This document shows positions 47,401 to 56,803 of a DNA stretch of 64,000 bases, piece after piece. Below the pieces are notes generated by a model, which saw only the letters and a list, made by a program, of their open reading frames with translations, was not told the DNA's origin and made no database searches. The first letter of the stretch is position 1. Every line of letters starts with the position of its first letter. The DNA comes from Bifidobacterium phasiani (GTDB taxonomy: Bacteria > Actinomycetota > Actinomycetes > Actinomycetales > Bifidobacteriaceae), in NCBI RefSeq assembly GCF_019331775.1, contig NZ_JAHBBD010000009.1, forward strand, positions 27,244 through 91,243. Direction: 5' to 3'. Position numbers and translations under genes: made by a program.

Positions 47401-50400
47401 AACGACCCGGACGGCGGCCTGTCCAAGCACGCCGTGCGCGACATCGTCATCCCGCTGACCGTCGACGGCTCGCGCGCCGGCCTGTTCCCGGTCGTCGACC
47501 GCAAGCGCCTGCCCGCGCACGTCTACGCGATGCTCGCCGCGACCGCAGGCATCGGCAACACCGCCATCACCGGCGACGCGCTGACCGCGATGCCCGAGGT
47601 CGTCGACGGCGTCGCCGACGCCGAACACGAGTACGTCGGCCGCCAGGGCGAGCCGGCGAACCCGGACCGCCCGTTCGGCGAGGCGCACGCCACCTACACG
47701 CTCTCGGCCAACCTCGGCTTCGACCACGAGGCCGCCACCGCGGGCACGATGCCGAACAACCTCAAGGCCTCGCGCATCGCCCCGGACGCGCTGGTCGGCC
47801 CGGCCTGGCCCGCGATCTACGCGGCGCTCGGCTCCGTGTACGTCGACGGCTTCCCGGTCATCGAGGGCCTGCTCAACGCCGTGCACCTCGACCACCTCAT
47901 CGAGCTCGAGGTCACCGAGGAGGAGCTGCTCGCCCACACCGGCGAGACCATCCGCATGACCAGCTGGGCCGAGGACTACTTCGAGTCCGCCTCCGGCCGC
48001 GTCGTGACGATCCACGTCGTGCACGCCGCCGAGGACGGCACCGTGCTCGCCAACGAGACCGAGCGCTTCGCGATCCGCGGCCGCGCCTACTCCGACGCGC
48101 TGCCGGCCGAGGCCCCCGACTACGGCGACTACCTGGAGTTCCACCGCGACGAGCTGGAGTCCAAGGAGCGCATGTTCGCCCTCGACGAGACCGCCGACGG
48201 CCCGCTGCCGCTGGTCGACGCGACCCCGCGCCGCCTGCTGCGCCGCGTCAGGGTCAAGGCCCCGCACGAGATGACCGCGTTCGCGCGCACCTCGGGCGAC
48301 TTCAACCCGATCCACACCTCGCACCGCGGCGCCGCCATCTCCGGCCTCGCCGCCCCGCTCGTGCACGGCATGTGGCTGTCCGCCACCGCCCAGCACGTCG
48401 CGCAGGCCGTGGACGACAAGGGCGCCCACTACGAGATCGCCGGCTGGACGTACAACATGTACGGCATGGTCCAGCTCGACGACGAGGCGGAGATCTCCGT
48501 CGAGCGCATCGGCAAGGTGCGCCACGGCGGCATGGCCCTGGAGGTCACCTGCCGCATCGACGGCCAGATCGTCTCCCGCGGCACCGCCGTGACCCGCGCC
48601 CCGAAGGCCGCGTTCGTCTACCCGGGCCAGGGCATCCAGCAGCAGGGCATGGAGCTCGACGCCCGCGCCAAGTCCGCCGCCGCCCGCGAGGTCTGGGAGC
48701 GCGCCGACGCGATCACCCGCGAGAAGCTCGGGTTCTCGATCATCGCCATCGTGCGCGATAACCCCAAGGAGATCGTCGCCAACGGCGTGCGCTACTACCA
48801 CCCGGACGGCCTGCTCAACCTCACGCAGTTCACGCAGGTCGCGCTCGCGACGGTCGCCTTCGTGCAGACCGCCCGCCTGCGCGAGGCCGGCAGCGACATC
48901 TGGCCCGCGTACTTCGCCGGCCACTCGCTGGGCGAGTACAACGCGCTGAGCTCGTTCGCGGGCATCATCCCGCTGGAGACCGTGCTGGTGCTCGTCTTCC
49001 ACCGCGGCTCCGCGATGGACAGCCTGGTCGAGCGCGACGAGAACGGCCGCACGAACTACCGCATGGGCGCGCTGCGCTCCAACCAGTTCGGCATCGGCGA
49101 CGACGGCGTGAACGAGTACGTCGAGTCGATCTCGAAGGCCACCGGCGAGTTCCTGCAGATCGTCAACTACAACCTCTCCGGCTCGCAGTACGTGCTGGCC
49201 GGCACCATCGCGGGCCTGAAGGCCCTGGGCGCCGACGCCGAGCGCCGCGCCGCCGAGTACGGCGGGCGCAAGCCGTTCATGCTGCTGCCCGGCATCGACG
49301 TGCCGTTCCACTCGCGCATGCTGCGCAAGGGCGTGCCGGACTTCCGCGACAAGCTCGACGCGCTGCTGCCGCAGCACATCGACTACGACCGCCTGGTCGG
49401 CCGCTACATCCCGAACCTGGTGGCCACGCCGTTCCGGATGACCAAGGAGTTCGCCGCCGAGATCCTCAAGGTGGTGCCCTCCGAGCGCATCAAGGCCGCG
49501 CTGGACGACCCGGCCGTGTGGGACTCCTACGCCGCCGACGACCAGAAGCTCGGCCGCCTGCTGCTCACCGAGCTGCTCTCCTGGCAGTTCGCCTCCCCGG
49601 TGCGCTGGATCGAGACGCAGAACCTGATGTTCGGCGCCCGCGGCGCCGGCGGCCTGGGCGTCGAGGAGTACGTCGAGGTCGGCCTGGGCAACTCGCCGAC
49701 GCTGGCCAACATGGCCGCCAAGACGCTGGCCCAGCCGAGCTTCACCGGCCGCGACGTGACCGTGTTCAACGTCGGCCGCGACGAGGGCCGCGTCTACATG
49801 ACCGACTCAGATTCGCTGGTCGTCGAGGAGGAGGCCGACGAGGCCCCGGTGGCCGAGGCCGCCCCGGCCCCCGCCGCCGCGCCCGCCGCGACCCCGGCTC
49901 CGGCCGCCGCTGCCGCTGCCGCCCCGGCCGCTCCCGCCGCCCCGGCCGGCGCGCCCTCCGGCGCCGCCGTCGAGGACATCCCGTTCAGGGCCTCCGACGC
50001 GATCGGCATGCTGCTGGCCTACTCGGCCAAGGTGCGCCCCGACCAGATCGGCGACAACGACACCACCGACACGCTGACCAACGGCGTGTCGTCGCGCCGC
50101 AACCAGCTGCTCATGGACATCAGCTCCGAGCTGGGCGTGGCGAGCGTCGACGGCGCCGCCGAGGCCTCGATCTCCGCGCTGAGCGCGCTGGTCGACAAGG
50201 TCGCCCCGAACTACAAGGCCTTCGGCCCGGTGCTGGCCGACATCGTCCGCGACCGCGTGCGCGGCATGTTCGGCGCCGCCGGCGTCAAGGTCGCCCAGAT
50301 CGAGAAGCGTGTGACCGAGACCTGGCAGCTCGGCGCGGGCTGGGCCTCCAACGTCGTCGCCACGCTGGTGCTCGAGACCCGCGAGGGCGCCTCCGCCCGC

Positions 50401-53400
50401 GGCGGCGACCTGGCCGGCCTGGGCAGCGAGCCCGCGTCCAACGCGGCCGCCGCGAACGCGCTGATCGACGCCGCCGTGCAGAAGGTCGCGCAGGCCCACG
50501 GCATGTCCGTCGCGATGCCGTCCGCCGGCGGCGCGTCCGGCGGCGTGGTCGACTCGGCCGCGCTCGACGCCTACGCCGCGACCGTGACCGGCGCCGACGG
50601 CGTGCTGGCCTCCACCGCCCGCTTCGTGCTCAGCCAGCTCGGCGTCGCGGCCCCGGCCCCGCAGGCCGAGGGCGACGACAACGCCGCCGTGGTGGCCGCC
50701 GTCGAGGCCGAGCTCGGCTCCGACTGGCCCAAGCAGGTCGAGCCGCGCTTCGACGCGAACAAGGCCATCCTGTTCGACGACCGCTGGGCCTCCGCCCGCG
50801 AGGACCTCGCCCGTGCGTTCTACGACGGCGACTCGGCCGCGCTCGAGGGCAGCTTCGTCGGCCTGGGCAAGGACATCGCCGACGAGGCGGGCTGGTTCGC
50901 CGCCAAGTGCGAGGACCAGGCGCTGGCCGCCGAGTACGGCCGCATCGCCCGCGAGGCGATGGAGTCCGCCGCCGACGACGAGGCCGCATCCCGCTTCGCG
51001 GGCGACGTGGCCGTCGTCACCGGCGTGGCGCCGAACTCGATCGCCGCGCAGGTCGTCAACGGCCTGCTGGCCGGCGGCGCGACCGTCATCGCCACCTCGC
51101 ACAGCTTCCGCGCGTCCGTCAAGGCGTGGGCGAAGCGGACCTACCGCGAGCACGCGACCGGCGACGCCACGCTGTGGCTGGTGCCCGCCAACCTGTCGAG
51201 CTACCGCGACGTGGACGCGCTCGTGCAGTGGGTCGGCAACGTCCAGAAGAAGACGACCGGCGCCACGACGACGATCCTCAAGCCGGCCTACCAGCCCGAC
51301 CTGTTCTTCCCGTTCGCGGCCCCGCCGGTCCACGGTTCGCTGGCCGACTCGGGCGAGCTGTTCGAGTCGCAGGCGCGCCTGATGCTGTGGGGCGTCGAGC
51401 GCGCGATCGCCGGCCTGTCCGCCATCGGCGCCGACACCGACGTGGCCCACCGGCTGCACGTCGTGCTGCCGGGCTCGCCGAACCGCGGCATCTTCGGCGG
51501 CGACGGCGCCTACGGCGAGGTCAAGAGCGCGTTCGACGCGATCGTGAACCGCGCCCGCGCCGAGAAGGACTGGTCCAGCCACGTCACCTTCGCCCACCCG
51601 AAGATCGGCTGGGTGCGCGGCACCGGCCTGATGGGCGGCAACGACCCGCTGGTCGAGGTCGTCGAGCGCCACGGCCTGCGGACCTACTCCACCGCCGAGA
51701 TCGCGGTCCGACTGCTGGAGCTGGCCGACAAGCCCGCCCGCGAGCAGGCCAAGACGGCCCCGCTCGACGTGGACCTGACCGGCGGCCTGGGCAGCGAGCC
51801 GATCGACATCAAGGCGCTGCGCGCCGAGGCGATGGCCGACGCCGCCGCGAAGGCCGCCCGGGAGGGCGACGCCGCGGACGCCGAGCCGGCCGCCAAGGGC
51901 GCCGCGATCAAGGCGCTGCCGACGCCGCACGTGCCGCACCAGGCCGAGGTCGACCTCGACGACTGGAAGGGCGTGACCGCCAGGCCCGAGGACGAGATCG
52001 TCATCGTCTCGATCGGCGAGCTGGGCCCGTGGGGCTCCGGCCGCACCCGCTTCGAGGCCGAGCTGGGCATCCACTCGGACGGCACCGTGGACCTCTCCGC
52101 CGGCGCCGTGCTCGAGCTGGCCTGGAACATGGGCCTGCTGACCTGGCAGGACTCCCCGAAGCCGGGCTGGTACGACGCCGACGGCAACCTGGTGCCCGAG
52201 GAGGACATCGCCGAGCGCTACCACGACGAGGTCGTGGCCCGCTCCGGCATCCGTCCGTTCGACGAGGGCATGGGCAACGACTACAAGGACGGCGCCGACG
52301 AGGAGGAGGCCGAGGTGTTCCTCGACCACGACGTCGAGTTCTCGGTGCCGACCCGCGACATCGCCGACGAGTACGTCAAGCTCGACGAGGCGCACACCAC
52401 GGTGCGTGCCGACGAGGAGTCGGGCGAGTGGATCGTGACCCGCCACGCCGGATCGATGATCCGCGTGCCGCGCCGCGCCACGATGACCCGCACCGTCGGC
52501 GGCCAGTTCCCGAAGGGCTTCGACCCGCTCAAGTGGGGCATCCCCGCCTCGATGGTCGGCGCCGTCGACCCGATCGCCCAGTGGAACATCGTCACCACCG
52601 TCGACGCGTACCTCAACGCCGGCTTCACCCCGGCCGAGATCCTGCAGGCCGTGCACCCGTCCAAGGTCGCCAGCACGCAGGGCACCGGCTTCGGCGGCAT
52701 GCAGTCGATGCGCAAGCTGTACCTCGACCGGTTCCTCAACCACGAGATCCCGACCGACATCCTGCAGGAGGCGCTGCCGAACGTGGTCGCCGCGCATGTG
52801 ATGCAGTCGTACATCGGCGGCTACGGCAACATGATCCAGCCGGTCTCCGCCTGCGCCACCGCCGCGGTGTCGCTGGAGGAGGGCTGCGACAAGATCGCCC
52901 TGGGCAAGGCCGACTTCGTGGTCACCGGCGCGATCGACGACATCGGCGTGGAGTCCGTGATCGGCTTCGGCAACATGAACGCGACCGCGAACTCGCAGGA
53001 GATGTACGACAAGGGCATCGAGCCCCGCTTCTTCTCCCGCGCTAACGACCGCCGCCGCGGCGGCTTCCTGGAGTCCCAGGGCGGCGGCACGATCCTGCTG
53101 ACGCGCGGCGACATCGCGCTCAGGCTCGGTCTGCCGGTCGCCGGCGTGGTGGGCTACATCCACTCCTTCGCCGACGGCGCCCACACCTCGATCCCGGCCC
53201 CGGGCCTCGGCGCCCTGGCCGCGGGTCTGGGCGGCAGGGACTCGAAGCTGGTCAAGGACCTCGCCGCGCTCGGCGTGACCCCGGACGACATCGCCGTGGT
53301 CTCCAAGCACGACACCTCGACCAACGCGAACGACCCGAACGAGTCGGAGCTGCACAACACGCTGGCCCACGCGATCGGCCGCACGGACGGCAACCCGCTG

Positions 53401-53916
53401 TTCGTGATCAGCCAGAAGACCGTGACCGGCCACGCGAAGGGCGGCGCCTGCATCTTCCAGGTCAACGGCCTGACGCAGCTGTTCAAGTCCGGCGTGATCC
53501 CGGCGAACGCGGCGCTCGACTGCGTGGACCCGAAGCTCAGGCGCGACGACCACATGGTGTGGCTGACCCGGCCGCTGCACGTCGGCAAGGTCAAGGCCGG
53601 CCTGGTCACCTCGCTCGGCTTCGGCCACGTCTCCGGCTTCGGCGCGATCGTCAACCCGGGTGCCTTCGAAGCGGCCGTCGCCCATACGGCCGGCATCGAG
53701 GCTCTCGAGGAGTGGCGTCGCCGCGCCAACGAGCGCCTGGCCGCCGGCCAGCGCCACCTCGAGGAGGGCATGATGGGTCACGAGGCCCTGTACGAGCCGA
53801 TCGACAACCGTCGCTTCCACGAGGACCGCCGCGGCTACGACGCGCACGAGGTCGAGAAGGCCATGCTGCTCGACCCGGATGCGCGACTCGGCGCCGACGG
53901 CTACTACGCGGCCTGA
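44485..53916 (+). CDS. fas: Type I fatty acid synthase (fused multifunctional)
   Basis: Single 3,143-residue polypeptide making fatty acids from acetyl- and malonyl-CoA. Domains in order: acetyltransferase (GHSQGVLAVH, Ser125); enoyl reductase from about residue 400 (LLAGMTPTTVDPDIV, VEGGIAGGHHSWE); dehydratase/hot-dog near 1270-1310 (FNPIHTSHRGAAISGLAAPL); malonyl/palmitoyl transferase (FAGHSLGEYNALSS, Ser about 1480); Ala/Pro linker about 1785-1825; ACP with the arm-bearing Ser near 1869 (NGVSSRRNQLLMD); ketoreductase from about 2170 (VAVVTGVAPNSIAAQVV); ketosynthase (SACATAAVSLEEG, Cys2790; SKHDTSTNANDP; TVTGHAKGGACIF). This is the mycobacterial/corynebacterial layout. There is no phosphopantetheinyl transferase domain, and acpS is separate at 57.5 kb. 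AAAAGGAAC precedes the ATG; TAGACT at 44420-44425 may be its -10. Confidence 0.97.
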   Translation: MTDTTFFLNRLAVEPHALAFGGQSTPWTVALADQTTDPALEAALRGHVEAANRLLTPVSADLLAANGRPVDLFGFEANPASLGPAADAAASVPGIALTQLGALIDMTGLGYDVAAAKPVAVLGHSQGVLAVHMVQAVEEAGSVEAASGAIDEILAIAQLIGVAGSRQTKLIALNAKVGEATPMLSVKGATVKQVEALIARVSKPRGPIAIAVTNASDNQVLSGYPEDLASFVTEAAKEHRHQAKLREEKVRGGSVFDPVLEYLDVTLPFHSPLMADAVEQTVAWAEACGLDGEHARALADEVLVNHVDWASRVRGLIESTDPTALWIVDLGPGQTAGKLIAANVQGTGVGIVEATTGAERAALATLDGDPERTQNWKDFAPSVVHTPAGDKIRTKFSELTGKAPVLLAGMTPTTVDPDIVVAAANAGYWAEIGGGGQVTADVFDRHVAKLEKKLDEGRTVQFNTMFMDRYLWNLQFGQQRIVSKKRASGTPIDGVIISAGIPEYDEALQLVESLTADGFPYIGFKPGTVDQIRQVVRIAKGVAPAKIIIEVEGGIAGGHHSWESLDDLLLNTYADVRACDNLVLVVGGGVGTPERAADYISGQWAREYDMPDMPVDGVLVGTAAMTAKEAHTSPQVKRMLVETPGITDFAPDPDPFAPRGEKWVPAGKEVGGVTSGLSHLHADIYELENSSAVCGRLLVRVMNHPEELESRRDEIIEALNKTSKPYFGDLETMTYLEWAERFADLSFPWADWSYAERFLHLLQRIEARVCEQDSGELTSLFADRSDVEDDPQAAIAKLREAYPQAAELKVTAADVAWFPTLIREFHKPMPFVPVIDNDLLRWWGQDQLWQSEDPRYSADSVRVIPGPISVAGITTIDEPVADILGRFEHAAMERVKQADGGRTTEAYAEIGDSQDAESFIRNCPNISWVGHLMDNPAYGTPHGDKNYEIRYVGTDGDGEQYDLDIHLDTYWDNDPDGGLSKHAVRDIVIPLTVDGSRAGLFPVVDRKRLPAHVYAMLAATAGIGNTAITGDALTAMPEVVDGVADAEHEYVGRQGEPANPDRPFGEAHATYTLSANLGFDHEAATAGTMPNNLKASRIAPDALVGPAWPAIYAALGSVYVDGFPVIEGLLNAVHLDHLIELEVTEEELLAHTGETIRMTSWAEDYFESASGRVVTIHVVHAAEDGTVLANETERFAIRGRAYSDALPAEAPDYGDYLEFHRDELESKERMFALDETADGPLPLVDATPRRLLRRVRVKAPHEMTAFARTSGDFNPIHTSHRGAAISGLAAPLVHGMWLSATAQHVAQAVDDKGAHYEIAGWTYNMYGMVQLDDEAEISVERIGKVRHGGMALEVTCRIDGQIVSRGTAVTRAPKAAFVYPGQGIQQQGMELDARAKSAAAREVWERADAITREKLGFSIIAIVRDNPKEIVANGVRYYHPDGLLNLTQFTQVALATVAFVQTARLREAGSDIWPAYFAGHSLGEYNALSSFAGIIPLETVLVLVFHRGSAMDSLVERDENGRTNYRMGALRSNQFGIGDDGVNEYVESISKATGEFLQIVNYNLSGSQYVLAGTIAGLKALGADAERRAAEYGGRKPFMLLPGIDVPFHSRMLRKGVPDFRDKLDALLPQHIDYDRLVGRYIPNLVATPFRMTKEFAAEILKVVPSERIKAALDDPAVWDSYAADDQKLGRLLLTELLSWQFASPVRWIETQNLMFGARGAGGLGVEEYVEVGLGNSPTLANMAAKTLAQPSFTGRDVTVFNVGRDEGRVYMTDSDSLVVEEEADEAPVAEAAPAPAAAPAATPAPAAAAAAAPAAPAAPAGAPSGAAVEDIPFRASDAIGMLLAYSAKVRPDQIGDNDTTDTLTNGVSSRRNQLLMDISSELGVASVDGAAEASISALSALVDKVAPNYKAFGPVLADIVRDRVRGMFGAAGVKVAQIEKRVTETWQLGAGWASNVVATLVLETREGASARGGDLAGLGSEPASNAAAANALIDAAVQKVAQAHGMSVAMPSAGGASGGVVDSAALDAYAATVTGADGVLASTARFVLSQLGVAAPAPQAEGDDNAAVVAAVEAELGSDWPKQVEPRFDANKAILFDDRWASAREDLARAFYDGDSAALEGSFVGLGKDIADEAGWFAAKCEDQALAAEYGRIAREAMESAADDEAASRFAGDVAVVTGVAPNSIAAQVVNGLLAGGATVIATSHSFRASVKAWAKRTYREHATGDATLWLVPANLSSYRDVDALVQWVGNVQKKTTGATTTILKPAYQPDLFFPFAAPPVHGSLADSGELFESQARLMLWGVERAIAGLSAIGADTDVAHRLHVVLPGSPNRGIFGGDGAYGEVKSAFDAIVNRARAEKDWSSHVTFAHPKIGWVRGTGLMGGNDPLVEVVERHGLRTYSTAEIAVRLLELADKPAREQAKTAPLDVDLTGGLGSEPIDIKALRAEAMADAAAKAAREGDAADAEPAAKGAAIKALPTPHVPHQAEVDLDDWKGVTARPEDEIVIVSIGELGPWGSGRTRFEAELGIHSDGTVDLSAGAVLELAWNMGLLTWQDSPKPGWYDADGNLVPEEDIAERYHDEVVARSGIRPFDEGMGNDYKDGADEEEAEVFLDHDVEFSVPTRDIADEYVKLDEAHTTVRADEESGEWIVTRHAGSMIRVPRRATMTRTVGGQFPKGFDPLKWGIPASMVGAVDPIAQWNIVTTVDAYLNAGFTPAEILQAVHPSKVASTQGTGFGGMQSMRKLYLDRFLNHEIPTDILQEALPNVVAAHVMQSYIGGYGNMIQPVSACATAAVSLEEGCDKIALGKADFVVTGAIDDIGVESVIGFGNMNATANSQEMYDKGIEPRFFSRANDRRRGGFLESQGGGTILLTRGDIALRLGLPVAGVVGYIHSFADGAHTSIPAPGLGALAAGLGGRDSKLVKDLAALGVTPDDIAVVSKHDTSTNANDPNESELHNTLAHAIGRTDGNPLFVISQKTVTGHAKGGACIFQVNGLTQLFKSGVIPANAALDCVDPKLRRDDHMVWLTRPLHVGKVKAGLVTSLGFGHVSGFGAIVNPGAFEAAVAHTAGIEALEEWRRRANERLAAGQRHLEEGMMGHEALYEPIDNRRFHEDRRGYDAHEVEKAMLLDPDARLGADGYYAA

Positions 53917-54060
53917 GGCCGCGCGGGCCGGGCGGGGCGTTCTCTCCGTTCCGGCCCGTGTGAGGCCGGCGGGAGTGGTGTCCCGTGTCGGCCCTGAACG
54001 CTTCGGTCCGAGGCGCACCCGAGGACCGATGAACCAACGCACATGATGCGTTAGCCCTAG

Positions 54061-54104
54061 AAGCGGCTCCCGTCACCCTGAGCGGTGACGGGAGCCGCTT
54101 CGTC
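54061..54104 (+). terminator. Terminator after fas
   Basis: Perfect 17-bp stem AAGCGGCTCCCGTCACC / GGTGACGGGAGCCGCTT (54061-54077 and 54084-54100) with loop CTGAGC, followed by CGTC. Confidence 0.8.
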
Positions 54105-54265
54105 ATATGCGCCGGATGCGTGCGCTGTGCGATTGGCGCGGGTGATGCCGGTGTGCCGCGTGTGCCTCGTGCTCCGGCGTGTGCGTGTACCGGTGTGCGC
54201 GTGTGCCGGCGCGCCGCGTGCGCCGGTGTGCTGGTGTGCCGCGCCTCAGTCCCTGTGATTCCCGT

Positions 54266-54430
54266 GGTCCGTGGTACGGAATCCCTCAGGGTGCTTCCGG
54301 AGGCTTCCGTACCGTACCGTGGTACAGTAGCGAAACAAGAATGGCGGAATTGCAAGGATTGTGATTCCGTACCGTACCGCGGTACGGTACGGTGCGGATG
54401 GAAGCGGGCTGGATGGGTTCCGTACCGCGC
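54266..54430. repeat. GTACC palindrome element, copy 1
   Basis: Contains a perfect 26-bp palindrome (54367-54392; half-site CCGTACCGTACCG), a partial one at about 54307-54331 ending GTGGTACAGTAGC, and single GTGGTACGGAATCCC and TTCCGTACCGCG sites at the edges. Between the two large palindromes lies AATTGCAAGGATT. Its reverse complement aligns with 63629-63720. Confidence 0.8.
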
Positions 54431-54912
54431 ATCTGCTGCAGGTGTGGGATTCTGCGTGTGTGAGGCGACTGAGTCGGATGGCGCTCTTGATGCTGTTCCG
54501 CAGATAGTGGGATTTTGCGTGTGTGATGCGCCTGAGCCGCATGGCGAATCATGGAACCGGATGATGAGTCCGCGACGGGGTGGTGGTCCGGGGGCGTCCG
54601 CTGTTGTGGGGCCGCTCCAGCCGTCTCTCTGCCCATATGCACAATGTGCGTTTGTCGTCGAGACTCCGCGCCGGCCCAACCCTCCCGGCCGGCATCGCGC
54701 CGCGAAGCGCGCCGCATCGGCGCCGATCGGCGCGTCGACGGCGCGTATCGGCCGACGCGAGCGGGCGTCGATGATGCGGGTCGGCCGCGTGCGTCGACGA
54801 CGCGTGCCGGCCGTCGCGATCGTGCATCGATGGCGCACACCGGCCGTCGCGATCATGCGTCGGTGGCATGCGTCGATCGGCGCAATTCCGCGCCATACTG
54901 CCTCGAACCGGT

Positions 54913-54941
54913 TTGATGCCACGGGGGTTCCGCGATACACT
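54913..54941 (+). promoter_or_regulatory. Promoter of the amylosucrase-like gene
   Basis: TTGATG (54913-54918) and TACACT (54936-54941) are exactly 17 nt apart; the start codon follows 35 nt later with ACGAAGGAG between. Confidence 0.65.
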
Positions 54942-54976
54942 AGTCAAGGGAATCACCTAACGAAGGAGTTGCAGAG

Positions 54977-56803
54977 ATGATATCCGCCGACGAAGCCGAA
55001 ATCGACGAGACGTTCGGAAACCGCCTGGCCGCGCGGCACGACGAGCTCGAACAGCTGTTCATGAGCCTGTACGACGACCGCGCCGCCCTCGAGGAGCTCG
55101 AGGAGGCGATGGCGCAGGCCTACGCCGAGCGCCCCGCGGACCTCAAGGAGCTCGACGCGAAGCGCGAGGCCGACCCCGAATGGTACAAGCGCGGCACCAT
55201 GTTCGGCATGACGATGTACACCGACCTGTTCGCCGGCAGCCTGCGCAAGCTCGCCAACCGCATCCCGTACCTGCAGGAGCAGGACCTGACCTACCTGCAT
55301 CTGATGCCGCTGCTCAAGATGCCGCACCCGCAGAACGACGGCGGCTACGCGGTCGAGGACTTCACCACCGTGGACCCGACGCTGGGCACCAACCACGACC
55401 TGGCGAACCTGACCAAGAAGCTGCGCGCCGCGGGCATCAGCCTGTGCCTCGATTTCGTGATGAACCACACCGCCTCCACCCACGAGTGGGCGATGAAGGC
55501 CAAGGCCGGCGACCCCGAATACCAGGACTACTACTTCTGCTACGACGACCGCACCATCCCCGACCAGTACGAGCGCACCGTGCCGCAGGTCTTCCCGAAC
55601 ACCGCGCCCGGCAACTTCACGTGGAACGAGGAGATGCGCAAGTGGGTGCTCACCTCGTTCTACCCGTTCCAGTGGGACCTCAACTACCGCAACCCGAAGG
55701 TCCTCGTCGCGATGCTCTCCAACGCGCTCAACCTGGCGAACCTCGGCGTCGAGGTGCTGCGCATCGACGCGGTGCCCTACATCTGGAAGGAGCTCGGCAC
55801 CAGCTGCCGCAACCTGCCGCAGGTCCACACCATCGTGCGCATGCTGCGCATCGCGCTGGAATGCGTCTGCCCGGCCGTCGTGCTCAAGGGCGAGGTCGTC
55901 ATGGCCCCCAAGGAGCTCGCCGCCTACTTCGGCACGCCGGAGCACCCCGAGTGCCACATGCTGTACAACGTCTCCATCATGGTCAACCTGTGGAGCGCGC
56001 TCGCCAACGGCGACACCCGCCTGCTCAAGGCGCAGCTCGACGCGCTCAACGCCCTGCCGGAGAACTGCTGGTTCGTCAACTACCTGCGCTGCCACGACGA
56101 CATCGGCTGGGGCCTGGACGAGCCGAAGGAGTGGGAGCTGGGCATCGACCCGCAGAGGCACAAGGAGTTCCTGTACCACTTCTACGAGGGGTCCGTGCCC
56201 GGCAGCTGGTCGATGGGCGAGCTGTACAACTACGATCCGGTCAGCCGCGACGCCCGCAGCTGCGGCACCACCGCGAGCCTGTGCGGCATCGAGAAGGCGA
56301 TCTACACGCACGACCGCTCCTCCTATGTGCGCGGCGTCGAGCGCGACCTGCTCATGCACCGCACGATGGCGTTCCTGCGCGGCTTCCCGATGCTCAACTG
56401 CGGCGACGAGATCGGACAGCTCAACGGCTGGGACTACAAGGACGACCCGGACAAGGCCGACGACAGCCGCAACCTGCACCGCAGCAAGTTCAACTGGCGC
56501 AACGCCGAGAAGCGCGACACCCCCGGCACGCTGCAGCACGAGCTGTGGGAGGGCATGAAGGGCCTGCGCGAGATGCGCGACGACCCGGCCTTCGCGCCCG
56601 ACGCGTGGGTGACCACCTGGGACGCGCACAACGACCACGTGCTCGCCGTCGTGCGCCAGGTCGAGGGCGAGACGCTGCTGGGCCTGTTCAACTTCACGAT
56701 GGACGGCCAGACCGCCTACCTCGACAGCAATGCCGGCGTGAACCTGCCGTGGAAGGTCGACCTGACGCCGTACGAGGCGAAGATTATCCGCTGCGGCGAG
56801 TGA
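54977..56803 (+). CDS. Amylosucrase-like alpha-glucanotransferase/hydrolase (GH13 subfamily 4)
   Basis: Cytoplasmic sucrose-active GH13 enzyme of 608 residues with no signal peptide. An N-terminal helical region (to about residue 80) precedes the barrel. Motifs are YLHLMPLLKMPHPQNDGGYA, CLDFVMNHTAS, EVLRIDAVPYIWKELG (nucleophile Asp264), LKGEVVM (acid/base Glu306) and YLRCHDDIGW (Asp374). The spacing of these three closely matches Neisseria polysaccharea amylosucrase (Asp286, Glu328, Asp393). It may make glucan from sucrose or mainly hydrolyse it; sequence alone does not decide. ATG 54977 has GAAGGAG upstream. Single gene with its own promoter. Confidence 0.88.
   Translation: MISADEAEIDETFGNRLAARHDELEQLFMSLYDDRAALEELEEAMAQAYAERPADLKELDAKREADPEWYKRGTMFGMTMYTDLFAGSLRKLANRIPYLQEQDLTYLHLMPLLKMPHPQNDGGYAVEDFTTVDPTLGTNHDLANLTKKLRAAGISLCLDFVMNHTASTHEWAMKAKAGDPEYQDYYFCYDDRTIPDQYERTVPQVFPNTAPGNFTWNEEMRKWVLTSFYPFQWDLNYRNPKVLVAMLSNALNLANLGVEVLRIDAVPYIWKELGTSCRNLPQVHTIVRMLRIALECVCPAVVLKGEVVMAPKELAAYFGTPEHPECHMLYNVSIMVNLWSALANGDTRLLKAQLDALNALPENCWFVNYLRCHDDIGWGLDEPKEWELGIDPQRHKEFLYHFYEGSVPGSWSMGELYNYDPVSRDARSCGTTASLCGIEKAIYTHDRSSYVRGVERDLLMHRTMAFLRGFPMLNCGDEIGQLNGWDYKDDPDKADDSRNLHRSKFNWRNAEKRDTPGTLQHELWEGMKGLREMRDDPAFAPDAWVTTWDAHNDHVLAVVRQVEGETLLGLFNFTMDGQTAYLDSNAGVNLPWKVDLTPYEAKIIRCGE

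Larger units (their letters stand above)
53917..54976. other. Repeat-rich intergenic region between fas and the amylosucrase-like gene
   Basis: A 1.06-kb gap without a credible gene. In order: dyad AACGCA-CATGA-TGCGTT (54036-54052), the fas terminator, GTGCCGGTGTG-type low-complexity repeats (about 54140-54248), the GTACC palindrome block, a tandem pair of 40-bp units 63 bp apart starting GTGGGATT (54444 and 54507), GCACAATGTGC at 54639-54649, and 33-bp units starting CGGCCGTCGCGATC at 54808 and 54841 with a more decayed one before. Base use is less biased than in flanking genes. Confidence 0.6.

Noticed and set aside
44401..49377. A 1,658-codon open frame antisense to fas
   Set aside because: High-GC codon bias leaves opposite frames open. 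The translation is a Val/Asp/Gly/His-rich shadow with no motifs, while the sense frame carries all FAS I domains.
49807..54042. A 1,411-codon antisense open frame over the second half of fas
   Set aside because: Same cause; composition mirrors the sense strand and no family is recognisable.
54120..54976. Similar peptides in open frames at 54.3 and 63.7 kb (PYRGTV and RYGTV repeats)
   Set aside because: The similarity comes from the shared GTACC palindrome DNA, which reads similarly in several frames; there are no coding signals.
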